Positions 17,502 through 26,118 of a stretch of DNA of 64,000 nucleotides are shown piece by piece. Source of the DNA: UBA7803 sp041395905. GTDB lineage: Bacteria > Pseudomonadota > Gammaproteobacteria > Pseudomonadales > Azotimanducaceae. A model generated the notes under the pieces. The model was not told where the DNA came from. It ran no database searches and saw nothing but the letters and a program-made list of their open reading frames with translations. The position numbers were made by a program, and so were the translations under genes. The first letter of the stretch is position 1, and every line of letters starts with the position of its first letter. Where the stretch lies: positions 124,001 through 188,000 of the forward strand of contig JAWKZP010000006.1 in NCBI GenBank assembly GCA_041395905.1, read 5' to 3'.

Positions 17502-18251
17502 TCAGGACGCCCCGTCAGGGTCTGCGGGCGTCTCCGGGACCGGGACCGCCGCGGCGGTATCCTCCGCCCCGGTCAACCACAGCTCCAGCACCTCGAGCAG
17601 CGCGCCCTGATTGAGCCCCGTGTGCGCCGAGAAGGTCATGACCAGCGTGTTGGGCTGCCCGGACAGCGCCTTGCGCACGTCCGCGAGCACCCGTTGCTGG
17701 GCACCGTACTTGAGCTTGTCGGCTTTGTTCAGCAGCACCAGCAGCGGCAGCTGCGAAGCTGCCGCCCAGCTGCAGAGCTCCTGGTCGAAGGGTTGCATGG
17801 GATGGCGGATGTCCATGACCAGGATCACGCCCACGAGACTGTCGCGCCTGGTGAGATATTCGTTCACCGAGCTCTGCCAGCGTGCCTGCGCGTCCTTGCC
17901 TGCCTTGGCGAAGCCGTAGCCGGGCAGGTCGACGAGGCGCCCGCCGGCGGCGCCGGACAGGTGCCGCTCCACCTCGAAGAAATTCAGCAGCTGGGTGCGC
18001 CCCGGCGTCTTGCTCACCCGCGCCGTCTGGCGGTTGCCCGTGATCCGGTTGAGCACGCTGGATTTGCCTGCGTTGGAGCGCCCGGCGATGGCGACCTCGG
18101 GCTGGTCCGGCGGCGGGCACCGGGCCAGGTTCGGGGCGCTGGTGAGAAAGCGCAGCGAGATGCGCGGCTCCTCGCGGCCCGACGCCCCGGCGCGCGAGGC
18201 GCCGGAGGCGGAGCCACGGCCGGAGTCGGGTGCACGACGGGATGTCGCCAA
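17502..18251 (-). CDS. engB: Ribosome biogenesis GTPase EngB (YihA/YsxC)
   Basis: EngB is a TRAFAC GTPase needed for large-subunit assembly. The G1 loop GRSNAGKSS, the G2-region threonines in VSKTPGRTQ, G3 (DLPGYG), G4 (NKADK) and G5 (SAHTG) are all present. From the TTG at 18251, which has GAGG upstream, the protein has 249 residues, longer than the usual 195-215, with an Arg/Ser/Gly-rich N-terminal extension of about 25 residues. The frame stays open to 18356 but that would run through the cytochrome c4 promoter, so I reject the longer form. A start further inside is possible. Confidence 0.92.
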   Translation of the reverse strand: MATSRRAPDSGRGSASGASRAGASGREEPRISLRFLTSAPNLARCPPPDQPEVAIAGRSNAGKSSVLNRITGNRQTARVSKTPGRTQLLNFFEVERHLSGAAGGRLVDLPGYGFAKAGKDAQARWQSSVNEYLTRRDSLVGVILVMDIRHPMQPFDQELCSWAAASQLPLLVLLNKADKLKYGAQQRVLADVRKALSGQPNTLVMTFSAHTGLNQGALLEVLELWLTGAEDTAAAVPVPETPADPDGAS

Positions 18252-18277
18252 GGTCTGTGCCTCGTGCTCAGTTGGTA

Positions 18278-18283
18278 TATAAT
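18278..18283 (+). promoter_or_regulatory. -10 element upstream of the cytochrome c4 gene
   Basis: A perfect TATAAT lies 77 bases before the cytochrome c4 ATG, in the short region between it and the diverging engB. No good -35 box is found at the right distance, so it may need an activator. Confidence 0.5.
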
Positions 18284-18360
18284 TTCGCGCCCTGATCGGC
18301 GCCGAGGCGCCGGAGTCGAACAGGCGAAGCAATCGCCGGTAGTGTAAAGGATTCAAGAAG

Positions 18361-18990
18361 ATGCAGATGCGTTTGATGTCGGCGGTGATGCTGTTGGCAT
18401 GGACCGGAATGTACGCCGCGCCCGCGCTGGCGGCCGGTGATCCGGCAGCGGGAAAGGCCCAGGTCGCCGCCTGTGGGGCCTGTCACGGGCAGGACGGCGC
18501 AACCCCGCTGGATCCTACCTACCCGGTGCTGGCCGGTCAGAACGAGAAGTACCTGCTGCATCAGCTCAAGATGATCCAGTCCAATGACCGCGCGATTCCG
18601 CTGATGACCGGACAACTCAATGGCAAGTCGGAGCAGGATCTGGCGGACATCGCCGCCTACTACGCTTCGTTGCCGGGGCGCGTGGCCCAGGCCCAGGGCG
18701 ACGACGAGACGCTGGCGCGCGCAGAGCGGATCTACCGCGGTGGCCTTCTCGACAAGGGCGTGGCGGCCTGCACCTCGTGCCATGCGCCCACGGGGCACGG
18801 CAACGGTCCGGCGGGCTTCCCGCGAATCGGTGGTCAGTCGGCCGGTTACACCATCGCGCAGCTGACGGCTTACCGCGAAGGGCAGCGCAAGACCGACGAA
18901 AATCTGGGCGGCATGATGCGCGGCGTCGCCTCGCGGCTCACCGATGGCGAGATCGCTGCGCTGGCCGACTACGTGCAGGGGCTGCACTGA
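18361..18990 (+). CDS. Dihaem cytochrome c4
   Basis: A periplasmic electron carrier with two haem sites, CGACH (38-42) and CTSCH (137-141), in two similar halves, after a signal peptide ending around 'PALAAG'. The repeated 'PVLAGQNEKYLLHQL' and 'PRIGGQSAGYTIAQL' stretches show the internal duplication typical of c4. The 209-residue length is normal. It may feed the aa3 oxidase encoded upstream. AAGAAG precedes the ATG. The order engB, c4, dsbA is conserved with Pseudomonas. Confidence 0.95.
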   Translation: MQMRLMSAVMLLAWTGMYAAPALAAGDPAAGKAQVAACGACHGQDGATPLDPTYPVLAGQNEKYLLHQLKMIQSNDRAIPLMTGQLNGKSEQDLADIAAYYASLPGRVAQAQGDDETLARAERIYRGGLLDKGVAACTSCHAPTGHGNGPAGFPRIGGQSAGYTIAQLTAYREGQRKTDENLGGMMRGVASRLTDGEIAALADYVQGLH

Positions 18991-19183
18991 GCGGGATCCA
19001 GGGCACTTCGACGGCCGCGCGCTGTCAAAAAATGGATTGCGCGGCTGTCACGGCCTTTTGACGCAGCCGGTCTAGAATGGACTCATGGCGCGTGTGCAGG
19101 CGGAACGCCTCCCGCCCCCCGCCGCGCGGCGGTGACACGACTGCGCGACGGGTTTCCGACCGCATTCCTTTGAAGGTGCCCTG

Positions 19184-19954
19184 ATGATCGAAAAACTCTA
19201 CTCCTGGTTGCTCCCGGTTGCCCGGCGGACGCTCGGCGCCCCGGCAGCGCTGTTCACCCTGCTGCTGGTCGCCGCGGCACCTGGCGTGGCCCTGGGCGAG
19301 GAAAGCGCGCCGGTGTGGGAGGAAGGGGTCAACTACGAGCGCCTGCCGATCCCGGTGGCGACCTCCAGCCCGGACAAGGTGGAAGTGGTGGAGGTGTTCT
19401 CCTATGCCTGCATTCACTGCATGCACTTCGAGCCCACGGTGGCGGCCTGGGAGGAAACCCTGCCCAGCTACGTCGCCTTCGTGCGCATGCCGGCCACATT
19501 CAACGCCAGCTGGGCGACCCTCGCCCAGGGCTACTACACGGCCGAAGCGCTGGGGGTGGTGGACAAGGTGCACGAGCCCATGTTCGAAGCCATCCACAAT
19601 CAGCGCATAAACCTCACGGACCCGAAGCTCATGGCCGAGCTGTTCGAGCGTGAAGCCGGTGTCAGCGAGGCTCAGTTCAATCAGGTGTTCAACTCGTTCA
19701 GCGTACGCAGCCGGGTTCAGCAGGCGGATGCGCGCGGGCGCGCGTATCGCATCACCGGCACGCCGACCATGGTCGTAGACGGCACCTTCAGAGTGGACGG
19801 ACGCATGGCCGGCAGCAATGCGGACATGATGCGCGTCGTCGACTATCTGGTGGAACAGCAGCGTGCCCTGCGCGGCATTTCGGCGGACGCGACCGTGCCG
19901 GCCATCGATCCGCCCGCCGCCGCGGCCGCTTCTGGCACGGAAGAAGCCCATTGA
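19184..19954 (+). CDS. dsbA: Thiol:disulfide interchange protein DsbA with CIHC active site
   Basis: DsbA oxidises cysteines in exported proteins. The active site here is C76-I-H-C79, with isoleucine in place of the common proline of CPHC. The cis-proline loop 'GTPTMVVDG' is intact. An unusually long N-terminal segment (about 45 residues) serves as signal peptide, and the C-terminus has an Ala/Pro-rich tail. The gene follows cytochrome c4 after a gap of 193 bases in which I see no convincing promoter. Its stop overlaps the possible start of the next gene. Confidence 0.92.
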   Translation: MIEKLYSWLLPVARRTLGAPAALFTLLLVAAAPGVALGEESAPVWEEGVNYERLPIPVATSSPDKVEVVEVFSYACIHCMHFEPTVAAWEETLPSYVAFVRMPATFNASWATLAQGYYTAEALGVVDKVHEPMFEAIHNQRINLTDPKLMAELFEREAGVSEAQFNQVFNSFSVRSRVQQADARGRAYRITGTPTMVVDGTFRVDGRMAGSNADMMRVVDYLVEQQRALRGISADATVPAIDPPAAAAASGTEEAH

Positions 19955-19968
19955 GGCGGACGCAGAAA

Positions 19969-20904
19969 ATGGAAGATGTGCCTCAGTTCCGTCCCGGCGT
20001 CGCAGCTAAGCTACGGCGTAGAACGATGGAGCAGAGGGATATGCTGTCCCTGATCACCCGGGCCCGGCGCAACGAACTGCGGGCCCTGCCGGCCGTCGCG
20101 GCGACGACGCGACACACCTGTCCACTCAGCGTTCACGATGGCGTGGCGCCGCTGCGCTTCCTGTCGTTCAACATTCAGGTAGGTATCGGCACTTCCCGCT
20201 ACCGCCACTACTTCACCAAAGGCTGGAAGCACGTGCTGCCGCACGAAGGCGGCCAGCTCAATCTCGCGCGCATCGCCGACGTGGTGGCCGGTTACGACAT
20301 CGTGGCGCTGCAGGAGGTGGACAGCGGAAGCATGCGCTCGAGCTACGTCAACCAGGTGCAGTACATCGCCGAGCGCGCCAGGTTTCCGTACTGGTACACA
20401 CAGCTGAACCGCGACCTGGGCCCGCTCGCTCAGCATGGCAACGGCCTGCTGTCGCGCCTGGCGCCGCAGGCCATCGAAGACCACAAGCTGCCCGGCGCGA
20501 TCCCGGGGCGCGGCGCCATCGTGGCGCGGGTGCCGTACGGAGAAGCCGATGTGCTGGTAGTGCTGCTGCATCTGTCGCTCGGCGAACGGTCACGGCGGTT
20601 GCAGCTCGAGTACGTGCGCCGTCTGATCGATGGCGAGCCGCACGTGGTGCTCATGGGCGACATGAACAGCCACCTCACCGATCTGCTGTTCAACTCGCCG
20701 CTGGCGGACACCACGCTGATGCCCGCCGCTCAGGTGCAACCCACCTACCCCGCCTGGCGCCCGCAGCGCGCGCTCGATCACGTGCTGGTTTCGCCGACGC
20801 TGGCGATCACCGAGTACGAAGTGCTGGATTGCCGCCTGTCAGACCACCGGCCCATCGCGGTGACGGTAGAGCTGGCAGAGCAGACGGCCCTGGCCATTCA
20901 ATAG
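19969..20904 (+). CDS. Endonuclease/exonuclease/phosphatase (EEP) family protein
   Basis: The metal-dependent EEP fold is shown by SFNIQ, LQEVD (metal glutamate), GDMNSH, LDHVLV and the closing SDHRPIAV. No signal peptide or membrane anchor is present, so it should be cytoplasmic. Pseudomonas has a similar gene (PA5488) directly after dsbA; the substrate is unknown and could be nucleic acid or a phospholipid headgroup. The start is uncertain: ATG at 19969 is given, while TTG 19951, ATG 20026 and ATG 20041 are also in frame, and homology begins only after about residue 55. Confidence 0.85.
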   Translation: MEDVPQFRPGVAAKLRRRTMEQRDMLSLITRARRNELRALPAVAATTRHTCPLSVHDGVAPLRFLSFNIQVGIGTSRYRHYFTKGWKHVLPHEGGQLNLARIADVVAGYDIVALQEVDSGSMRSSYVNQVQYIAERARFPYWYTQLNRDLGPLAQHGNGLLSRLAPQAIEDHKLPGAIPGRGAIVARVPYGEADVLVVLLHLSLGERSRRLQLEYVRRLIDGEPHVVLMGDMNSHLTDLLFNSPLADTTLMPAAQVQPTYPAWRPQRALDHVLVSPTLAITEYEVLDCRLSDHRPIAVTVELAEQTALAIQ

Positions 20905-21020
20905 CTGATCGCACCCGGCCCCCGGCTGGTCGCCAGAAGCTTCAGCCCGATTCCGGACTCCAGGGACCCACGGCCGTTGCAGTCGGGCTCGGCTGAAGAG
21001 CCGCGCCACCGAATCGAGAC

Positions 21021-21049
21021 AGCGTCGAGGCCCCCGGGGCCCCGACGCT
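21021..21049. terminator. Strong GC hairpin between convergent genes
   Basis: A 29-base inverted repeat, AGCGTCG at 21021-21027 paired with CGACGCT at 21043-21049, encloses a second GC-only inverted repeat (GGCCCC/GGGGCC). It lies between the EEP gene and the convergent dehydrogenase gene. No T-run follows on either side, so a bidirectional terminator is inferred from place and strength only. Confidence 0.55.
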
Positions 21050-21058
21050 CACCCGGCG

Positions 21059-23284
21059 CTATTGCGCCTGTACGGTGACCACCGGCTTGGTGCAGGCGGT
21101 GTCCAGAAGCTCCGGATAGTCCTTGCGATACTGGCTCTCGCAGAACGCGATGGTGCCACGCGTCTGTTCCACCACGTAGGCATGCACCGCCGCGGCGTCC
21201 TCGGCGCTCAAGGTGCTCGCGAAGCTCGGCATGCCTTTGCCTACGTAGGCACCCCCAAGCACGATGGCGTCCCAGGCCGCGTGCACGTCCGCACTGCTGT
21301 AGCGCAGGTCGGGAATGCCTCCGGTACCCTGGGTTACGCCGGGTCCGTGACACACCGCGCAGGTCTCGTGATACAGGCCTTCGCCGCGGGCAACCTGCTC
21401 GGGTGTAGTGTCCATGGCGGGCGGCTCGGGGATCTCCAGGTAGGTCACCTCGGCCTTGGGCAGCTGCGCCTGGCCGCCGAGCTTGAAGGCCAGGATGCGT
21501 CCCTCCGCCAGCGCGTTGTCACGGTGCCGCGGTACGCCGCCTGCCAGCGCGAACGCGCCGCCCCAGCCGGCCACCACCGCCACGTACTGCTCACCGTCGA
21601 TGCTGTAGGTCACCGGCGGTGCGATGATGCCCACCTCCACCGGGTACTCCCAGACCTGCTCGCCGTTGTCGGCCCGGTAGGCAGCGAACTTGCCGTCGGA
21701 AAGGCCCTGAAAGACCAGATTTCCGGCTGTGCTCAGCAACCCGCCGTTCCAGCTGGTTTCGTGATCGACACGCCACACTTCGGTCTGGGTGACCGGATCC
21801 CAGGCGGCGAGGTGACCTTTCACGTCCTTGAGATCGGCGATCAGCTGATCGGGATCCTTGGTGGGCGTCGTGGCCTTGAAGTCCACGCCCGTGTTCCAGG
21901 CGTCAGGGTTGTACTTGAATGCGTTGTCCTGGGCGAATTTGAACGACAGCCCCAGCGCCGGAATGTAGACCAGGTGCGTCTGCGGGCTGTAGGTCATGGG
22001 GTGCCAGTTGTGACCGCCGAGGGGCCCGGGGCGCACCTTCTTCAGCTCGTTGGCGTAGTGGGCGTCCGGGTTCTCCACCGGCCTGCCCGTTTCCTGGTCG
22101 ACGTGGGTCGCCCAGGTGACCGGCACGTAGGCCTCGGCGGAAAGAAACTGGCCGTTGGTCCGGTCGAGCACGTAGAAAAAGCCGTTTTTGGGCGCCTGCA
22201 TGATGACCTTGCGCTTGGCGCCGTCGATTTCCAGATCCGCCAGGATCATGTGCTGAGTGGCGGTGAAGTCCCAGGCGTCGCCGGGCGTCGTCTGGTAGTG
22301 CCAGACCATGGAGCCGTCGTCGGGGTTGATGGCGACGATGGAGGACAGATACAGGTTGTCGCCGCCGCCGGGGGAGCGGATGTAGCGGTTCCAGGGCGCG
22401 CCGTTGCCCACGCCGATGTAGAGCAGGTTCAGCTCGGGATCGAAGGCCATGGAATCCCAGACGGTGCCGCCCCCGCCGACCTCCCACCACTTGCCGCCGC
22501 GCCAGGTGCCGGCGGCCTTTTCCAGGTGCGGGCCTTCGAAAGGTTTGGACGGGTCGCCGGGGACGGTCCAGAAGCGCCACTTCTGCTCGCCGGTCGCCGC
22601 GTCGTAGGCGGTGATGTAACCGCGCACACCGTACTCGGCGCCGCCGTTGCCGATGATGACCATGTCCTTCACCACACGCGGCGCGCCGGTGATGGTATAG
22701 GCCCGCTCCGGGTCCGTGGTCTGCACTTCCCAGTCGAGCTTGCCGGTGGCGGCGTCGAGCGCGATCAGGCGACCATCGATGGTCCCGGCGTAGATCCGAC
22801 CCTTCCACGCGGCGGCACCGCGGTTGACCACGTCGCAGCAGGCGAACTTGCCCTTCTCCCGCGGCACCATGGGATCGTATTCCCACAACAGCTTGCCGGT
22901 GCGCGCGTCGTGGGCCCAGACCATAGACCAGGAGCCGGTGCTGTACATGACGCCGTCCACCACGATGGGCGTGGCTTCCAGGCCGCGCTTGGTGCCCGTG
23001 TCCCAGTACCAGGCCAGGCCCAGATCCTTGACGGTACCGTCATTGATCTGGGTCAGCGGGCTGAACCGCTGCTCGTCGTAGGTACGGCCGTGGGCCATCC
23101 AGTTTTCCGGCTCTGAATCGGCGTTGATGATGCGCTCGCCGTCGACGGCTGCTGCTGCGGGTGCCGCGTTCGCTGCGGCGGCTTCCGGCTGTTTGGCTGC
23201 GTTCGCTTGCTCGGTGCCGGCGGGCTCCTGCGAGCAGCCGTAGATGGCGCACAGCAGGCAAGACAGTATCAGGCGTCGGTACAT
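21059..23284 (-). CDS. PQQ-dependent quinohaemoprotein dehydrogenase, lipoprotein
   Basis: An eight-bladed propeller dehydrogenase of the type II alcohol dehydrogenase kind, oxidising alcohols or similar compounds in the periplasm. The vicinal disulfide pair C149-C150 (FACCDVVNRG) over PQQ, repeated blade motifs such as 'ALDAATGKLDWEV', and a C-terminal cytochrome c domain (CAVCH, 642-646) are all visible. The N-terminus ends in a lipobox-like 'AIYGC', so it is probably an anchored lipoprotein, followed by an Ala-rich linker. A strong purine-rich site precedes the ATG. No PQQ synthesis gene is in the window; the substrate cannot be told. Confidence 0.93.
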   Translation of the reverse strand: MYRRLILSCLLCAIYGCSQEPAGTEQANAAKQPEAAAANAAPAAAAVDGERIINADSEPENWMAHGRTYDEQRFSPLTQINDGTVKDLGLAWYWDTGTKRGLEATPIVVDGVMYSTGSWSMVWAHDARTGKLLWEYDPMVPREKGKFACCDVVNRGAAAWKGRIYAGTIDGRLIALDAATGKLDWEVQTTDPERAYTITGAPRVVKDMVIIGNGGAEYGVRGYITAYDAATGEQKWRFWTVPGDPSKPFEGPHLEKAAGTWRGGKWWEVGGGGTVWDSMAFDPELNLLYIGVGNGAPWNRYIRSPGGGDNLYLSSIVAINPDDGSMVWHYQTTPGDAWDFTATQHMILADLEIDGAKRKVIMQAPKNGFFYVLDRTNGQFLSAEAYVPVTWATHVDQETGRPVENPDAHYANELKKVRPGPLGGHNWHPMTYSPQTHLVYIPALGLSFKFAQDNAFKYNPDAWNTGVDFKATTPTKDPDQLIADLKDVKGHLAAWDPVTQTEVWRVDHETSWNGGLLSTAGNLVFQGLSDGKFAAYRADNGEQVWEYPVEVGIIAPPVTYSIDGEQYVAVVAGWGGAFALAGGVPRHRDNALAEGRILAFKLGGQAQLPKAEVTYLEIPEPPAMDTTPEQVARGEGLYHETCAVCHGPGVTQGTGGIPDLRYSSADVHAAWDAIVLGGAYVGKGMPSFASTLSAEDAAAVHAYVVEQTRGTIAFCESQYRKDYPELLDTACTKPVVTVQAQ

Positions 23285-23436
23285 GACCTCGCTCCCCTCC
23301 TCGTCGGAAACTGGAATTCAGGCGGAAAGTTTACAGTGTGTGATCTCGGCGGCGCCATACGCTAGGCTTTTGCGGCAGCGTGACCGCAGGCACGACGCGC
23401 CGGCACGCGCGCGAATTCAAACTCGGAGTGTCAGCT

Positions 23437-26118
23437 ATGAGCGAGCCGCAGACGATTGCCCCGGGCACGGCAACCGCGGACGGAGCGGACTGGGTTGCGG
23501 AGCAGCAGGAATGGCTCGACGCCATCGACGACGTGCTCAAGCACCGTGGCGCCGATGGGGCGCGCGCCCTGCTCACGCGCCTGCAGGCGCATCTGAGCCG
23601 GCGCGGTCTGGTGCTGACCGAAGCCGCGCTCAACACGCCCTACAAGAACACCATCGACGTCCGCGACGAGCCGCAATATCCGGGCGACATCGAGCTGGAG
23701 ACGCGCATCGGCAACATCATCCGCTGGAATGCGGTCGCCATGGTGCAGCAGGCGTTCGACAGCGGCTCCGGAGTGGGCGGGCACATCGCCACCTACCTGT
23801 CTGCCGCGACCATGATGGAAGTGGGCTTCAACCATGTGTTTCGAGCCGCCGGTAGCGGCTACGGCGGCGATCAGGTGCACTTCCAGGCGCACACCGCGCC
23901 GGGTGTGTATGCGCGCGCGTTCCTCGAAGGCCGGCTCACGGCGACGCAGCTCGGCAACTTCCGGCGCGAGCTCGCGCCGGGCGGCGGGCTGCCATCCTAT
24001 CCCCATCCACGGCGTCTGCCCGGGTTCTGGCAGATGCCCACGGCCAGCATGGGGCTGTCGACGCCGAGCGCCATCTACCAGGCGCGCTTTGCCAAGTATC
24101 TGGAGAGCCGTGGCCTGAAATCGCGGGACGGCGGCAAGATCTGGACGTTCATCGGCGATGGCGAGTCCGACGAGCCGGAAGTGCTGGGCACCATCAACAT
24201 CGCCAGCCGGGAACGCCTGGACAATCTGGTGCTGGTGATCAACTGCAATCTGCAGCGTCTCGATGGCCCCGTGCGCGGTAACGGCAAGATCATCCAGGAG
24301 CTGGAGCGTTCTTTCCGTGGCGCCGACTGGCACGTCATCAAGGTGATCTGGGGTGGCGGCTGGGATCCCATCCTCGCGCGCGACGAGCACGGCTTCCTGC
24401 AGAAACGCATGGAGCAGGCGGTAGACGGCGACTACCAGATGTACACCGTATCCTCCGGTGATGTGGTGCGTGAGCACTGGGTGGAGAAAACGCCCGAGCT
24501 GCGTGAGCTAATGAAGACGCTCACCGACGAGGAGATTCGTTCCATCAAGCGCGGCGGGCAGGATCACAAGAAGATCTACGCGGCGTTTCAGCACGCGGCC
24601 GGAGTCCAGGGCAAACCCTGCGTGATCCTGCTGAAGACCGTCAAAGGCGATGGACTTGGCCCCGGCACCGAAGGCAGCAACACGGTGCACCAGAAGAAGT
24701 ATCTCAACCCGGACGAGCGCCGCGAGCTGGCCCGGCGGTTGAACATACCGCTCAGCGACGACGCCGTGCTGCGGGCCGACTTCTATCGACCCGCAGACGA
24801 CAGCCCGGAACTCGGCTACCTGCAGGCACGCCGCGCGGCGCTGGGTGGCTACCTGCCCGAGCGGCGCGTGCGCTGCGAGCGCCTGCAGCCGCCTTCCCTG
24901 GATCTCTTCTCCGACATGCTCAGGGGTGCGAAGCGCGAGGTCTCCACCACCATGCTGGTGGTGCGCATGCTGTCGAAGCTGCTGCGCGACAAGCAGCTCG
25001 GCCGCTACGTGGTGCCCATCGTTCCCGACGAGGCGCGCACGTTCGGCATGGACGGGTTGTTCCCGCAGGCCGGCATCTACTCGCCGGCGGGCCAGCGCTA
25101 TCAGCCGGTGGATGCCGGCACCATCGCGCCCTACCGGGAAGCGGAGGACGGGCAGATTCTGCAGGAAGGAATCTGCGAGACGGGGGCCATGGCATCGTTC
25201 ATGGCGGCAGGCACCGCATACGCCAATCACGGTCTGCCGATGATCCCCTTCTACATCTTCTACTCCATGTTCGGGCTGCAGCGCGTCGGTGACATGATCT
25301 GGGCCTGCGGCGACATGATGTGCAAAGGCTTTCTGCTCGGCGGCACGTCCGGGCGCACGACGCTGAACGGCGAAGGCGTGCAGCATCAGGATGGTCACTC
25401 GCACCTGCTCGCATCCACCATCCCCAATCTCCGGAGCTACGATCCGGCCTTCGGCTACGAGATCGCGCTCATCGTCCGCGACGGCATCCGCCGCATGTAT
25501 GCAGAGCAGGAAGACGTTTTCTACTACCTCACCGTCACCAATCAGAACCAGCCCATGCCGGCCATGCCCGAGGGCGTGGAAGACGGCGTGCTGAGCGGCA
25601 TGTACTGCTTCGCGCGCAGTGCCGGTGCCCGCGTGAACCTGCTCGGCAGCGGCGCGATAATGGCCGAAGTGCTGCGTGCGCGCGAGCTGCTGGCGGCGGA
25701 AGGCGTCAGCGCCAACGTCTGGAGCGTGACCAGCTACAACGAGCTCGCCCGGCAGGCGCTGGCTGCCGAGCGCCGCGGGCTGCTCGGCGGCATCGACGCG
25801 CACGAGCAGCCCTACGTGGCGTCGCTGCTGGCGGCAGAGGAAGGCGTGTTCGTTGCAGCGTCGGACTACATGAAGAGTCTGCCGATGAGCATTGCATCCT
25901 GGATGCCGGGCCCGTACACGGTGCTGGGCACTGACGGCTTCGGCCTGTCGGAGGGGCGTCCGGAGCTGCGGGACTATTTCGAAGTTTCAGCCGAATGGAT
26001 CGCGTTCGCCGCCTTGTCGACGCTGGCACGGCATGAAGGGCGCGGCCGCGAACGGGCGCTGGCGTTTGCTTCCGGGCACGGCCTCGATCTCGAAAAGGCG
26101 GATCCGGCCAGGTGCTGA
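23437..26118 (+). CDS. Homodimeric pyruvate dehydrogenase E1-type protein (AceE-like), unlinked
   Basis: A thiamine-diphosphate enzyme that decarboxylates a 2-oxoacid. The 893-residue length, the opening 'EWLDAIDDVLKHRG', the GDGESDEPE...NCNLQRLDGP ThDP motif and the 'GTTLNGEGVQHQDGHSH'-like loop (here SGRTTLNGEGVQHQDGHS) are those of AceE. The ATG at 23437 has GGAG upstream; the longer frame is rejected. No aceF or lpd follows: a sulfotransferase gene overlaps its end by 7 bases. It may serve as the cell's AceE with E2/E3 elsewhere, or be a paralogue for another 2-oxoacid. Confidence 0.92.
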   Translation: MSEPQTIAPGTATADGADWVAEQQEWLDAIDDVLKHRGADGARALLTRLQAHLSRRGLVLTEAALNTPYKNTIDVRDEPQYPGDIELETRIGNIIRWNAVAMVQQAFDSGSGVGGHIATYLSAATMMEVGFNHVFRAAGSGYGGDQVHFQAHTAPGVYARAFLEGRLTATQLGNFRRELAPGGGLPSYPHPRRLPGFWQMPTASMGLSTPSAIYQARFAKYLESRGLKSRDGGKIWTFIGDGESDEPEVLGTINIASRERLDNLVLVINCNLQRLDGPVRGNGKIIQELERSFRGADWHVIKVIWGGGWDPILARDEHGFLQKRMEQAVDGDYQMYTVSSGDVVREHWVEKTPELRELMKTLTDEEIRSIKRGGQDHKKIYAAFQHAAGVQGKPCVILLKTVKGDGLGPGTEGSNTVHQKKYLNPDERRELARRLNIPLSDDAVLRADFYRPADDSPELGYLQARRAALGGYLPERRVRCERLQPPSLDLFSDMLRGAKREVSTTMLVVRMLSKLLRDKQLGRYVVPIVPDEARTFGMDGLFPQAGIYSPAGQRYQPVDAGTIAPYREAEDGQILQEGICETGAMASFMAAGTAYANHGLPMIPFYIFYSMFGLQRVGDMIWACGDMMCKGFLLGGTSGRTTLNGEGVQHQDGHSHLLASTIPNLRSYDPAFGYEIALIVRDGIRRMYAEQEDVFYYLTVTNQNQPMPAMPEGVEDGVLSGMYCFARSAGARVNLLGSGAIMAEVLRARELLAAEGVSANVWSVTSYNELARQALAAERRGLLGGIDAHEQPYVASLLAAEEGVFVAASDYMKSLPMSIASWMPGPYTVLGTDGFGLSEGRPELRDYFEVSAEWIAFAALSTLARHEGRGRERALAFASGHGLDLEKADPARC

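Noticed and set aside
19030..19090. Promoter TTGACG...TAGAAT upstream of dsbA
   Set aside because: The two hexamers are only nine bases apart, too close for a sigma70 promoter.
21062..23116. 684-codon plus-strand frame opposite the PQQ dehydrogenase
   Set aside because: Antisense shadow; composition rich in Gly, Val and His with no recognisable domain, while the minus strand gives a textbook quinohaemoprotein.
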